Of a DNA stretch of 43,773 nucleotides, positions 24,501 to 33,146 are shown in pieces. The position numbers were made by a program, and so were the translations under genes. This DNA comes from XN24 sp964413755. Lineage in GTDB: Bacteria; Pseudomonadota; Gammaproteobacteria; Steroidobacterales; XN24. Numbering within the stretch: position 1 is the stretch's first letter; every line of letters begins with the position of its first letter. The notes under the pieces were generated by a model. The model was not told the DNA's origin. It searched no databases and worked only from the letters and a program-made list of their open reading frames with translations. Where the stretch lies: assembly GCA_964413755.1 (NCBI GenBank), contig CAYPTW010000006.1, positions 1 to 43,773 on the forward strand, read 5' to 3'.

Positions 24501-25754
24501 GTGGAACAGATACTCGAACTGAGCTACGCGCTCGACACCTTCTACTTCCTGATGTCCGGCGCCCTGGTCATGTGGATGGCCGCGGGCTTCACGATGCTGG
24601 AATCGGGCCTGGTGCGGGCGAAGAACACGGCCGAGATCCTGACCAAGAATGTCGGCCTGTATTCCATCGCCTGCCTGATGTACATGATCTGCGGCTACGG
24701 GATCATGTACGGCGACGGCAACGGCATCATCCCGGGCATCAGCATGCTGGGCACGGCCGACAACGCCGTGGCGGACGTGGTGGCCGGCGGGGACGAGGCG
24801 CCTTACTACTCGAACCTGTCGGACTTCTTCTTCCAGGTGGTGTTCGTCGCCACCGCCATGTCCATCGTCTCGGGCGCCGTGGCGGAACGCATGAAGCTGT
24901 GGTCGTTCTTCGCCTTCGCCGTGGTCATGACCGCGGTGATCTACCCGGTGCAGGGCTACTGGACCTGGGGCGGCGGCTTCCTCGGCGAGACCTTCGGCTA
25001 CTCCGACTATGCGGGTTCCGGCATCGTGCACCTGTCCGGCGCTGCGGCAGCGCTCGCAGGGGTCATCGTGCTCGGGGCACGCAAGGGGAAGTACGGCCCC
25101 AAGGGCCAGGTCAACGCCATCCCGGGCTCCAACCTGCCGCTCGCCACGCTCGGCATGTTCATCCTGTGGATGGGCTGGTTCGGCTTCAACGGCGGCTCCG
25201 AGCTCAAGGTCTCGGACGTCGGGTCGGCGAATAACGTGGCGCTGGTGTTCACCAACACCAACCTGGCGGCTGCGGCCGGCCTGGTGGCGGCGCTGCTGCT
25301 GGCCAAGGTGTGGTTCGGCAAGGCAGACCTGACCATGGCGCTGAACGGTGCGCTGGCGGGCCTGGTGTCCATCACCGCCGATCCGCTCTCCCCGTCGCCG
25401 CTGCTGGCGATGTTCATCGGCGCCGTAGGCGGCCTGCTGGTGGTGGGCTCGATCGTCCTGCTGGACCGCAAGTTCCGCATCGACGACCCGGTCGGCGCCA
25501 TCTCGGTGCACGGCACGGCCGGCATCTGGGGCGTGCTCGCCGTGCTGCTCGCCAACGGCGACGCCACCTTCTCCGGCCAGCTCATCGGCCTGGCGGTGAT
25601 CTTCGCCTGGGTGTTCTTCGTCAGTCTCATCGTCTGGTTCATCCTCAAGGCGGTCGTGGGCATCCGCGTCTCCGAGCAGGAGGAGTACGAGGGTGTCGAC
25701 CTGCACGAGTGCGGCCTCGAGGCCTACCCGGAGTTCACCAAGTCCGGGGACTGA
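24501..25754 (+). CDS. amtB: Ammonium channel AmtB
   Basis: A 417-residue Amt/Mep/Rh protein of about eleven helices, starting at GTG 24501 with GGGGGAAG upstream. It has no signal peptide, unlike the E. coli protein, and begins directly with a helix. The twin pore histidines are H177 (GSGIVHLSGAA) and H337 (GAISVHGTAG), and the conserved aspartate is D169. Signature segments such as GWFGFNGGS are present. It conducts ammonium across the inner membrane under nitrogen limitation and is blocked by GlnK. It is transcribed from the sigma-54 promoter upstream of the porin, and a perfect terminator follows. Confidence 0.96.
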   Translation: MEQILELSYALDTFYFLMSGALVMWMAAGFTMLESGLVRAKNTAEILTKNVGLYSIACLMYMICGYGIMYGDGNGIIPGISMLGTADNAVADVVAGGDEAPYYSNLSDFFFQVVFVATAMSIVSGAVAERMKLWSFFAFAVVMTAVIYPVQGYWTWGGGFLGETFGYSDYAGSGIVHLSGAAAALAGVIVLGARKGKYGPKGQVNAIPGSNLPLATLGMFILWMGWFGFNGGSELKVSDVGSANNVALVFTNTNLAAAAGLVAALLLAKVWFGKADLTMALNGALAGLVSITADPLSPSPLLAMFIGAVGGLLVVGSIVLLDRKFRIDDPVGAISVHGTAGIWGVLAVLLANGDATFSGQLIGLAVIFAWVFFVSLIVWFILKAVVGIRVSEQEEYEGVDLHECGLEAYPEFTKSGD

Positions 25755-25793
25755 CTATCGTTCGCATGGTAGGCGCAGGATGCGCCATTCTCC

Positions 25794-25828
25794 GGCCGGG
25801 GGCGTTTTCGCCCCCGGCCTTTCTTTTT
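25794..25828 (+). terminator. Rho-independent terminator after amtB
   Basis: GGCCGGGGGCG (25794-25804) pairs with 25809-25819 (11 bp perfect) around loop TTTT, followed by TTTCTTTTT. It separates the porin-glnK-amtB unit from the second P-II gene. Confidence 0.93.
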
Positions 25829-25898
25829 GCCGCTCTACACCGGCGCGGACGCGGTGCTAGACTTTCAACGCTCGGCAGCATGAATTCGGAGAACGACG

Positions 25899-26237
25899 AT
25901 GAAAATGGTCTGCGCCATCATCAAGCCCTTCAAGCTGGACGACGTCCGCGAGGCCCTCGCCGATCTCGGCGTGCAGGGCATTACTGTGACCGAGGTCAAG
26001 GGTTTCGGGCGCCAGAAGGGACACACTGAGCTCTACCGCGGCGCCGAGTACGTGGTGGATTTCCTGCCCAAGGTGAAACTTGAGCTGGCAGTGGCGGACG
26101 ATGCGCTCGAGCGCGTGCTCGAGGCGATCGTCAATACCGCCCGCACGGGCAAGATCGGAGACGGCAAGATTTTCGTCTACGACCTGCAGCAGGCCATCCG
26201 CATCCGTACCGGCGAAACTGACGACAAGGCACTCTGA
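25899..26237 (+). CDS. Second P-II protein (GlnB/GlnK)
   Basis: A 112-residue P-II protein very like the one upstream of amtB but clearly a separate gene, with differences spread over the length (KLELAVADDALERVLEAI versus KVEVAIDDELLEQVIEVI). The T-loop GRQKGHTELYRGAEY keeps Y51, and TGKIGDGKIF and IRIRTGE are intact. It lies after the terminator and no sigma-54 or NtrC site is visible in its leader, so its expression is probably constitutive, which would suit a GlnB role. The small DUF4124 gene follows 13 bases later. No symbol is assigned because paralogue identity needs a tree. Confidence 0.93.
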   Translation: MKMVCAIIKPFKLDDVREALADLGVQGITVTEVKGFGRQKGHTELYRGAEYVVDFLPKVKLELAVADDALERVLEAIVNTARTGKIGDGKIFVYDLQQAIRIRTGETDDKAL

Positions 26238-26250
26238 GGAGGCCCGGACG

Positions 26251-26709
26251 ATGAAAGCGCTGTTTTCCGCCCTGCTGCTGCTCATGCTGGCTTTTGCTGC
26301 CTCTGCGGCCTATGCAGAAGCCGAAGAGGTCTACCGTACCGTGAAGTCGGACGGCACGGTGGTCTACAGCGACCGCCCGATCTCGCAGGATTCCGTCCTG
26401 GTCCAGGTCAAGTCCCAGCCGGGCGCCTCCACCGCGCGCAGCGCCGGCAGCGCTCCCCAGGCCAGTGGCACCCGCCCGGCCCAGAACAGCGGCGACATGG
26501 CCGCAGCGCGTGCCGAGCAGGCGCAGCTCAGGGCGAAGGCCTGCACCGACGCGCGCAAGGCGCTGGAAACCTACGAGACCTCGCCCAAGCTGTACGAGCA
26601 GCTGCCCGACGGCGGGCGCCGCTATCTCAGCGACGAGGAAGTGATCGAGGCCCGCATGAAGGCGCGCCAGGCCGTGGCCGAGTTCTGCGAGCCCGACGGG
26701 AACAACTAG
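26251..26709 (+). CDS. Secreted DUF4124-domain protein
   Basis: A 152-residue protein with a signal peptide (cleavage near AYA-E, residue ~24). The DUF4124 core EEVYRTVKSDGTVVYSDRP (~27-45) leads into a Ser/Ala-rich linker and a charged helical C-terminus containing YEQLPDGGRRYLSDEEV. The function of DUF4124 proteins is unknown; they are periplasmic and abundant in Gammaproteobacteria. The start has an ideal GAGGAGG. It lies just downstream of the second P-II gene, probably on the same transcript. Confidence 0.87.
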   Translation: MKALFSALLLLMLAFAASAAYAEAEEVYRTVKSDGTVVYSDRPISQDSVLVQVKSQPGASTARSAGSAPQASGTRPAQNSGDMAAARAEQAQLRAKACTDARKALETYETSPKLYEQLPDGGRRYLSDEEVIEARMKARQAVAEFCEPDGNN

Positions 26710-26798
26710 CCGGCCACAGTCCCGGCATCCTCAGTCAGTCCCACGCCGCGGCGCCTGCCGCACGGGCGTCATTGCCCTTTCCCGCCACGGCGATGCGC

Positions 26799-26804
26799 TA
26801 TACT
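26799..26804 (+). promoter_or_regulatory. Candidate -10 box for speA
   Basis: TATACT (5/6) lies 50 bases before the speA ATG. The best -35-like sequence, TTGCCC at 26772-26777, is 21 bases away, which is too far for a standard promoter, so the assignment is tentative. Confidence 0.4.
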
Positions 26805-26854
26805 GCGCGCCCTTTTTTCCAGCCCTCCCACCCCACCGCCGGAGGCCTCCCAGG

Positions 26855-28732
26855 ATGAGCCAGGAACAGATCGAAGCCAATCGCCGCCTGTACGGGATTT
26901 CCCGCTGGAGCGACGGCTACTTCGACATCGGAGCCCAGGGTCGCCTGGTGGTGCGCCCGTTCCGTAACGGCGCGCAGATCGACCTGGTCGAGCTGGTGCG
27001 TCGCGCACGGCTGGCCGGGCTGGCACCACCCATCCTGTTCCGCTTCACCGACATCCTGCGGGACCGCCTCGACCGCCTGCACAACGCCTTCCGCAGCGCC
27101 ATGACGGCACGCGACTACGAGGCGCGCTACCGCGTCGTCTATCCGATCAAGGTCAACCAGCAGCGCAGCGTCGTCGATACGCTGGTCGGCCACGGCGGGG
27201 CGCGCGTCGGGCTCGAGACCGGCAGCAAGCCGGAGCTCATGGCCGTGCTGGGCGTATCGCCGCCCGGCGGCATGATCGTCTGCAACGGCTACAAGGACCA
27301 CGAGTACCTCGAGCTGGCGATGATCGCGCAACGCCTGGGCCACGAGGTCTACATCGTGGTGGAGAAGCTGTCCGAGCTCGACCGCATCATCCAGCTGGCA
27401 CAGGAGTTCGAGCTCGAGCCCCGGCTCGGCGTGCGCCTGCGCTTGTCCAGCGTGGGTGCCGGCAACTGGCAGGACACCGGCGGGGAAAAGTCCAAGTTCG
27501 GCCTCACCGCAGGCCAGCTGCTCGACGCCGCGGAGCGCGCGAAACGCGCCGGCATGGGGCACTGCATCCGCATGCTGCATGTCCACGTCGGCTCGCAGGT
27601 ACCCAACCTGCGCGACATCCGGCGGGGCCTCACGGAGGCTGCGCGCGTTTACGTCGACCTGCGGCGCGCGGGACTCGACCTCGGCCTGATGGACGTCGGC
27701 GGCGGGCTCGGCGTCGACTACGAGGGCACACGCTCACGCAGCGCGAACTCGGTCAACTACAGCATCGAGGATTACGCCAGCACGGTGGTCGACACCATCG
27801 CCGAAGTCTGCGACACGGCGGGGATGGAGCGGCCGGAAATCGTCTCCGAGTCCGGGCGCGCCATGGCGGCGCAGCACGCCGTGCTGGTCACCAACGTCAT
27901 CGACACCGACGTGCCGACCAACACCCAGCCCGTCGCGCCGCCGGAAGACAGCGGGGCCGAGGTCCAGTCGCTGTGGCGCCAGTTCGAGCGGCTCGCCGAC
28001 AGCTCGCCGGAAGAGGTCTACCGCGAGACCCAGCACCTCATGGCCGAGCTGCACCAGCGCTACATCGCCGGGGAGATCGACCTGCATGAGCGTGCGCGCG
28101 GCGAGGCGCTGGCGCGCGCATTGATGCACGCGGTGCGGGACGGGCTGCTGGGGCAGAGCAATCCGCCGCGCGCCATCCTCGACGAGCTCAAGCAGATCAC
28201 TGCCGACAAGCTGTTCATCAACATGTCGGTGTTCCAGTCACTGCCGGATATCTGGGCCATCGACCAGGTCTTCCCCATCATCCCCGCGCAGCGGCTCGAC
28301 GAAGCGCCGACGCGCAGGGGCGTGCTGCGCGACCTGACCTGCGACTCGGACGGCCGCGTCGACCTCTACGTCGACGGCGAAGGCATCGAGCACAGCCTGC
28401 CGGTGCACGCAGTGAGCGCCGACGAGGAGTACCTGCTCGCCATCCTCATGGTCGGCGCCTACCAGGAAATCCTCGGCGACCTGCACAACCTGTTCGGCGA
28501 CACCGACAGCGTGGACGTCTACCTCTCGCCTGCCGGCGACCCGGTGCTGGGGATGCCGCGCAGCGGCGACACCGCCGAGCAGCTGCTCGGCTACGTGCAC
28601 TTCGCCGCCGACGAGCTGCGCGCTTCCTACGCCCGGAAGATCGCCGCCGCCGGGCTAGACGAAGAAGACCAGAGCTATTTCCTGCGGGCGTTGAGCGACG
28701 GCCTGTCGGGCTACACCTACCTGGAGGACTGA
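26855..28732 (+). CDS. speA: Biosynthetic arginine decarboxylase SpeA
   Basis: A 625-residue fold-type III PLP enzyme, matching the usual ~630-660 residues of SpeA. The PLP lysine is K99 in VVYPIKVNQQ. Other family motifs are ETGSKPELMA, GEKSKFGL, HVHVGSQ, DVGGGLGVDY and ESGRAMAAQHAVLV. It decarboxylates arginine to agmatine, the first step to putrescine when SpeB/AguAB follow; none of those genes is in the window. GGAGG lies about ten bases before the ATG. The dehydrogenase-like gene starts one base after the stop, so the two are likely co-transcribed. Confidence 0.96.
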   Translation: MSQEQIEANRRLYGISRWSDGYFDIGAQGRLVVRPFRNGAQIDLVELVRRARLAGLAPPILFRFTDILRDRLDRLHNAFRSAMTARDYEARYRVVYPIKVNQQRSVVDTLVGHGGARVGLETGSKPELMAVLGVSPPGGMIVCNGYKDHEYLELAMIAQRLGHEVYIVVEKLSELDRIIQLAQEFELEPRLGVRLRLSSVGAGNWQDTGGEKSKFGLTAGQLLDAAERAKRAGMGHCIRMLHVHVGSQVPNLRDIRRGLTEAARVYVDLRRAGLDLGLMDVGGGLGVDYEGTRSRSANSVNYSIEDYASTVVDTIAEVCDTAGMERPEIVSESGRAMAAQHAVLVTNVIDTDVPTNTQPVAPPEDSGAEVQSLWRQFERLADSSPEEVYRETQHLMAELHQRYIAGEIDLHERARGEALARALMHAVRDGLLGQSNPPRAILDELKQITADKLFINMSVFQSLPDIWAIDQVFPIIPAQRLDEAPTRRGVLRDLTCDSDGRVDLYVDGEGIEHSLPVHAVSADEEYLLAILMVGAYQEILGDLHNLFGDTDSVDVYLSPAGDPVLGMPRSGDTAEQLLGYVHFAADELRASYARKIAAAGLDEEDQSYFLRALSDGLSGYTYLED

Positions 28733-28733
28733 G

Positions 28734-29609
28734 ATGCTGCGCGTCGGATTCGCCGGGCTCGGGGCCATGGGCCTGCCCATGGCGCGCAACCTGCATCGTG
28801 CCGGGCTGCTGGCTGCGGCCTGGAACCGCACCGCGGCCAAGGCGGCGGCTCTCGCTGCGGAGACCGGCGTGCCGGCGGCGGCGACGGCGGCGCAACTGGC
28901 GGCGCAGTGTGACGTCGTCGTGACCTGCGTCTCCGCCGACCAGGACCTGCTGGAAGTGATCGCGGCCATGGCGCCCGCGCTGCGCGCCGGCGCCGTCGTC
29001 GTCGACTGCTCCACCGTGGCGGCCGAGACAGCGCGCACCGCCGCGGCACGCCTGGCGGAAGTCGGCGCCGGATTCCTCGACTGCCCGGTGAGCGGCGGGA
29101 CCGAGGGTGCGGCGGCCGGCACGCTGTCGATCATGGCGGGCGGTGATGCGGCGCACCTGCAGTACGCACGCCCGGCGCTCGAGGCCATGGGCGGCACCAT
29201 CGTGCACATGGGCCCGGTGGGCGCCGGCCAGGCGGCCAAGGCGACCAACCAGATCATGGTCGCGGGCATCAACCAGGCGGTCACCGAAGCACTGGCCTTC
29301 GGCCGCGCGCAGGGCCTGCCGATGGAGCAGCTGATCGCGGCGCTGGAAAAGGGCGCGGCGGGGAACTGGTTTCTTTCCAAGCGCGGCCCGACCATGATCC
29401 GCGGCGAGTTCCCGCTCGGCTTCAAGGTAGGGCTGCACGCCAAGGACCTGGAGATCTGCCGCCGCATGGCCGCCGACCTGGGCGTCAAGCTGCCGGTGGT
29501 GGAGATGACCCTGCTGCACTACGACCGCCTGCCCGAGCACAGTGCCGAGGAAGACATCTCCGCGCTTTTCCGCCTCAAATCGGATATGTTCGGAAACAGC
29601 GGCGACTGA
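28734..29609 (+). CDS. NAD(P)-dependent beta-hydroxyacid dehydrogenase-family oxidoreductase
   Basis: A 291-residue protein of the 3-hydroxyisobutyrate dehydrogenase/GLYR family. The N-terminal Rossmann motif is GFAGLGAMGLPMARNL, the substrate loop is DCPVSGGTEGAAAGTL, and the catalytic lysine lies in GQAAKATNQIM. Family members reduce or oxidise small 3-hydroxyacids or succinic semialdehyde-type aldehydes. A link to agmatine/putrescine breakdown through the adjacent speA is possible but unproved. The start is one base after the speA stop. Confidence 0.9.
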   Translation: MLRVGFAGLGAMGLPMARNLHRAGLLAAAWNRTAAKAAALAAETGVPAAATAAQLAAQCDVVVTCVSADQDLLEVIAAMAPALRAGAVVVDCSTVAAETARTAAARLAEVGAGFLDCPVSGGTEGAAAGTLSIMAGGDAAHLQYARPALEAMGGTIVHMGPVGAGQAAKATNQIMVAGINQAVTEALAFGRAQGLPMEQLIAALEKGAAGNWFLSKRGPTMIRGEFPLGFKVGLHAKDLEICRRMAADLGVKLPVVEMTLLHYDRLPEHSAEEDISALFRLKSDMFGNSGD

Positions 29610-29629
29610 GTCGCGCCAGCGCGCCAGCC

Positions 29630-30709
29630 ATGGAACCCCACGAACCACGCCAGGCCCGCCGCAGCGACGGGCCGTTCCTGCCTGATTTCTGCTCCGCGCG
29701 AGTGGCGCTGGCGGTCGTGCTGCTGGCGCAACTCGTGGCGATCCTGCTGGCGCTGGCGCGCTACGAATCGAGCGTGCGCTTCTGGGAAAACCTCGGGCGC
29801 ATCTCGCTGTTCCTGTTGTGGTGCACCCTGCTCTCGGCCGCTTTCCTGTGCTGGACGCGACGCCTTCTCGCCGGGCACGGGCCGGCCGCCATCAGCGCCG
29901 CTGCGCTCACCATCGTCCTGTGCGCCGTGTCGCTGGTCTCTGTCGGCGCCTGGTGGCTGGCGGGCAACTGGCAGGGCATGCCCGGCCTGCTCGTCGGCCG
30001 GCCTGGCTCGTTACCGGAGTTCGTGCTCACCAACCTCGCCATCGCGACCATCGTCACCGGGCTGCTGCTGCGCTATTTCTGGGTCACCGCGCAATGGCGG
30101 CGCGAGGTGCGGGAAGAAGCGCGCTCGCGCATCCGCGCGCTGCAGGCGCGCATCCGGCCACATTTCCTGTTCAACAGCATGAACACCATCGCCGCCCTGA
30201 CGCGCAGCGACCCGGGCCGGGCTGAAGAGGCAGTAGAGGATCTCGCCGACCTGTTTCGCGCCTCGCTGTCCGACGCGGCCGGCACCGTGACGCTGCGCGA
30301 AGAGCTGGAGCTGACACGCACCTACCAGCGCATCGAGCAGCACCGGCTCGGGGAGCGCCTGCAGGTGCAATGGCGCCTCGACACCCTGCCGATGCGCGCC
30401 CGCATCCCTGCGCTGTCCGTGCAACCCCTGCTGGAGAACGCCATCTACCACGGCATCGAGCGCCTGCCCGGCGGCGGCACCGTGGTGATCTCCGGACACA
30501 GCGAGGGCGGGACCGTCGAACTGGCCATCGAGAACCCCCTCGCCGACGCGGCCGGCGACGGGACGCCGCGCGAAGGCAACCGGATTGCGCTGGACAACCT
30601 GCGCCAGCGCTTCGAAATGGCCTGGGGCGCGCGGGCGGCGGTCGTCGCCGGCCCCGAGGGCGGGCGGTACCGCGTCGTACTGCGTTTTCCGGCGGAGACC
30701 GAGGCGTGA
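29630..30709 (+). CDS. algZ: AlgZ/FimS-like histidine kinase (LytS-type, His_kinase family)
   Basis: A 359-residue membrane kinase. Four helices occupy about residues 24-155. The His_kinase (PF06580-type) motif IRPHFLFNSMNTIAAL follows, with phosphoacceptor H178. The ATPase part has PLLENAIYHGIE and a shortened G-box (NRIALDNLRQRFEM). This is the AlgZ/FimS architecture, and the position directly before the LytTR regulator and hemC is conserved in pseudomonads. There AlgZR governs alginate, type IV pili and other surface traits; that role here is inferred. The stop overlaps the GTG start of the regulator gene. Confidence 0.9.
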   Translation: MEPHEPRQARRSDGPFLPDFCSARVALAVVLLAQLVAILLALARYESSVRFWENLGRISLFLLWCTLLSAAFLCWTRRLLAGHGPAAISAAALTIVLCAVSLVSVGAWWLAGNWQGMPGLLVGRPGSLPEFVLTNLAIATIVTGLLLRYFWVTAQWRREVREEARSRIRALQARIRPHFLFNSMNTIAALTRSDPGRAEEAVEDLADLFRASLSDAAGTVTLREELELTRTYQRIEQHRLGERLQVQWRLDTLPMRARIPALSVQPLLENAIYHGIERLPGGGTVVISGHSEGGTVELAIENPLADAAGDGTPREGNRIALDNLRQRFEMAWGARAAVVAGPEGGRYRVVLRFPAETEA

Positions 30710-31434
30710 GGATCCTGCTGGTGGACGACGAGGTCCTGGCGCGCGACCGGCTGCGTGCGCTGCTGGCCAGGATGGAAGGGCACGAGGTCGTCGGCGAGGC
30801 GGACAGCGGCGAGGCTTGCCTGCGTCGCGTCGCCGCGCTGCAGCCTGACGTGGTGCTGCTGGATATCCGCATGCCGGGCATGGACGGCATCGAGGTCGCG
30901 CGCCACCTGGCCGCGAGCGAGCAGCCGCCGGCGGTGATTTTCGTCACCGCGTATGACGCCTTTGCGGTCGAGGCATTCGACGCCCAGGCCGTGGGCTACC
31001 TGCTCAAGCCGGTGCGCGGCGCGCGCCTGGCCGAAGCGCTGGCGCGGGCAGCGCGACCGACGCGCCCGCAGCTCGCAGCGCTGGGCGGGACCGGCGGCCA
31101 GCGCCGGCAACGCATCGCCGCGCGCATCGGTGACGCCCTGCAACTCATTCCGGTTGATACAATTCGGTATTTCCAGGCCGATCAGAAGTACGTAACGGTC
31201 TACCATGAGGCCGGCACGGACCTGATCGACGAACCCCTGAAGGAACTGGAAAGCGAGTTCGGGGGCGAGTTCGTGCGCATCCACCGCAAGGCGCTGGTGG
31301 CGCTCAAGCACATCGCAGCCGTCGAGCGCGACGCCCAGGGACAGCTCCTGGTGCGCATGGACGGCGTCGCAGAACCATTGGCGGTCAGCCGCCGGCACGC
31401 GCCGGCGCTGCGCAGGAGGATCCAGGCAGGATGA
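30706..31434 (+). CDS. algR: AlgR-like LytTR-family response regulator
   Basis: A 242-residue regulator starting at GTG 30706, four bases into the algZ stop region. The receiver domain (1-~120) has D8, D9 and phosphoacceptor D53 (LLDIRMPGMDG). After a basic linker the LytTR DNA-binding domain (~135-240) shows IRYFQADQKYVTVYH and FVRIHRKALVALKHI. It is the partner of the upstream AlgZ-like kinase. The gene overlaps hemC by four bases (ATGA), as in Pseudomonas, where algR and hemC are contiguous. Confidence 0.92.
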   Translation: MRILLVDDEVLARDRLRALLARMEGHEVVGEADSGEACLRRVAALQPDVVLLDIRMPGMDGIEVARHLAASEQPPAVIFVTAYDAFAVEAFDAQAVGYLLKPVRGARLAEALARAARPTRPQLAALGGTGGQRRQRIAARIGDALQLIPVDTIRYFQADQKYVTVYHEAGTDLIDEPLKELESEFGGEFVRIHRKALVALKHIAAVERDAQGQLLVRMDGVAEPLAVSRRHAPALRRRIQAG

Positions 31435-32348
31435 AAAGAACCATAAAAATCGCCACCCGGGAGAGCCGCCTGGCCATGTGGCAGGCGGAGCATGTCGCGG
31501 CGGAACTGTGCCGGCACCACCCGGACCTCACCGTGGAGCTGGTGCCGATGACCACCAAGGGCGACCAGATCCTCGACACCACGCTGGCCAAGATCGGCGG
31601 CAAGGGCCTGTTCATCAAGGAGCTGGAAGCGGCGATGCTGGAAGGCCGGGCCGACATCGCCGTGCACTCCATGAAAGACGTCCCCGCCGAGATGCCGGAC
31701 GGCTTCGAGATCGTGGCCGTGCTGGAGCGCGAGGACCCGCGCGATGCGCTGGTCTCGGCCGATTACATGCGCATCGAGGACATCCCCGCCGGCAGCGTCG
31801 TGGGCACTTCCAGCCTGCGCCGCCAGGCCCAGCTCCAGCACGCCCGCCCCGACCTCGAGGTCGAGCCCGTGCGCGGCAACGTGGAGACCCGGCTGCGCAA
31901 GCTCGATCACGGCCACTTCAGCGCCATCCTGCTGGCCGCCGCGGGGCTCAAGCGCCTCGGCCTGGCCGACCGCATCGCCGGGTTCCTGCCTTACGAGGTC
32001 TCGCTGCCGGCCGTGGGCCAGGGCGCGGTGGGCATCGAGGCGCTGCGCGGCAACGCCGAGGTAGCGGAGCTCGTGGCGGCGCTGGAGCATGCGCACACGC
32101 GCCGCTGCGTCGATGCCGAACGCGCCTTCGCCGGTGGACTCGGGGCAAGCTGTGAATCGCCCGTGGCCGGCTTTGCCGTGATCGACGGCGATGAACTTCA
32201 CCTGCGCGGCCTGGTCGCGACCCGCAACGGCGCTTCCGTGCTGCACGGCGAACGCCGCGGGCCGGTAGCGGAAGCCGGCGCCATCGGCGCGGCGCTGGCG
32301 CAAGACCTGTTCGACCGCGGGGCTGCTGCGCTGCTGCAGGAAGGCTGA
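31431..32348 (+). CDS. hemC: Hydroxymethylbilane synthase (porphobilinogen deaminase)
   Basis: A 305-residue HemC of normal length. Landmarks are IATRESRLAMWQAEHV, the active-site region DIAVHSMKDVP, the substrate-arginine segments GTSSLRRQAQ and VRGNVETRL, and the dipyrromethane-cofactor cysteine C241 in GGLGASCESPVAGF. It joins four porphobilinogens into hydroxymethylbilane. ATG 31431 overlaps the algR stop. The following gene, hemD, cyclises the product, so these enzymes act in sequence from one transcript. Confidence 0.97.
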   Translation: MKRTIKIATRESRLAMWQAEHVAAELCRHHPDLTVELVPMTTKGDQILDTTLAKIGGKGLFIKELEAAMLEGRADIAVHSMKDVPAEMPDGFEIVAVLEREDPRDALVSADYMRIEDIPAGSVVGTSSLRRQAQLQHARPDLEVEPVRGNVETRLRKLDHGHFSAILLAAAGLKRLGLADRIAGFLPYEVSLPAVGQGAVGIEALRGNAEVAELVAALEHAHTRRCVDAERAFAGGLGASCESPVAGFAVIDGDELHLRGLVATRNGASVLHGERRGPVAEAGAIGAALAQDLFDRGAAALLQEG

Positions 32349-32352
32349 GCGG

Positions 32353-33126
32353 ATGGTCGAGACGAGCCTGCGTGGCGTCACCGTGCTCGTCACCCGGCCC
32401 CAGGGGCTGGGCGAAGACCTCGTGCAGGCCATCGAATCCCGCGGCGGCGAGGCGATCCTGATGCCCAGCATCAGCATCCAGCCGGTGCAGCCCGACACCT
32501 CGGAACTGGCCGACCTGGCGACCGTGCCGGCCGGCGGCCTGGTCATATTCGCCAGCCGCAACGCCGTGGCATGGGGCGCCCGCTACCTGCCGCAGCCGCG
32601 TCCCCGCGTGGCCGCCATCGGCCCGTCCACCGCCAAGGCACTGGCCGAACTCGGCCTGACGCCCGACGTGCGCCCGGCGGGTTTCACTACGGAAGCCATG
32701 CTCGCGCAGCCGGAGTTCGAGAACCTGTCCGGGGTACGCATCTTCATCATCCGGGGCGAAGGCGGACGCACCGCGCTCGCTGCAGGCCTCAAGGAGCGCG
32801 GCGCGCGGGTCCGCTACCTGGACGTGTACCGCCGGGTGCAGGCACCCCTCGATCCCGACCGCCGGCAGTTCATCCTGGAGCGTTGGTCCGCCGGCGAAAT
32901 CCACATCTTCACGGCCACCAGCGGCGACATTTTCAAGAACCTCTGCACCATGCTGGGCGCTGAAGGCGAAGCACTCATCCGCCGCACGCCGCTGGTGACC
33001 GTCAGCGAGCGTGTGTTACAAATTGCTGCAGACCAGGGCCATGCCGCGGAGCGTATACTGGCGGACGGACCCGACGACCAGAGCCTCGCAGAGGCCATCG
33101 CCCGCTGGCACGCAGCCCGGGCGTAA
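32353..33126 (+). CDS. hemD: Uroporphyrinogen-III synthase
   Basis: A 257-residue HemD-family protein. It is poorly conserved as usual but recognisable by VLVTRPQGLGEDLVQAIE, the hinge FASRNAVAWG, and the C-terminal FTATSGDIFKNL and VTVSERV segments of the two-lobed fold. It closes hydroxymethylbilane with inversion of ring D. ATG 32353 lies four bases after the hemC stop, and hemX follows after 20 bases. Confidence 0.92.
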   Translation: MVETSLRGVTVLVTRPQGLGEDLVQAIESRGGEAILMPSISIQPVQPDTSELADLATVPAGGLVIFASRNAVAWGARYLPQPRPRVAAIGPSTAKALAELGLTPDVRPAGFTTEAMLAQPEFENLSGVRIFIIRGEGGRTALAAGLKERGARVRYLDVYRRVQAPLDPDRRQFILERWSAGEIHIFTATSGDIFKNLCTMLGAEGEALIRRTPLVTVSERVLQIAADQGHAAERILADGPDDQSLAEAIARWHAARA

Positions 33127-33146
33127 CCCCGGACGGGAGCGACGGA

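Noticed and set aside
24015..25706. A 563-codon minus-strand frame opposite glnK and amtB.
   Set aside because: It is a shadow of strongly conserved P-II and Amt genes; the His/Asp/Arg-rich product is typical of antisense frames in high-GC DNA.
25826..25863. TTGCCG...TAGACT as the promoter of the second P-II gene.
   Set aside because: The spacer is 25 bases and no alternative -35 at 16-18 bases is visible; no sigma-54 or NtrC site is present either.
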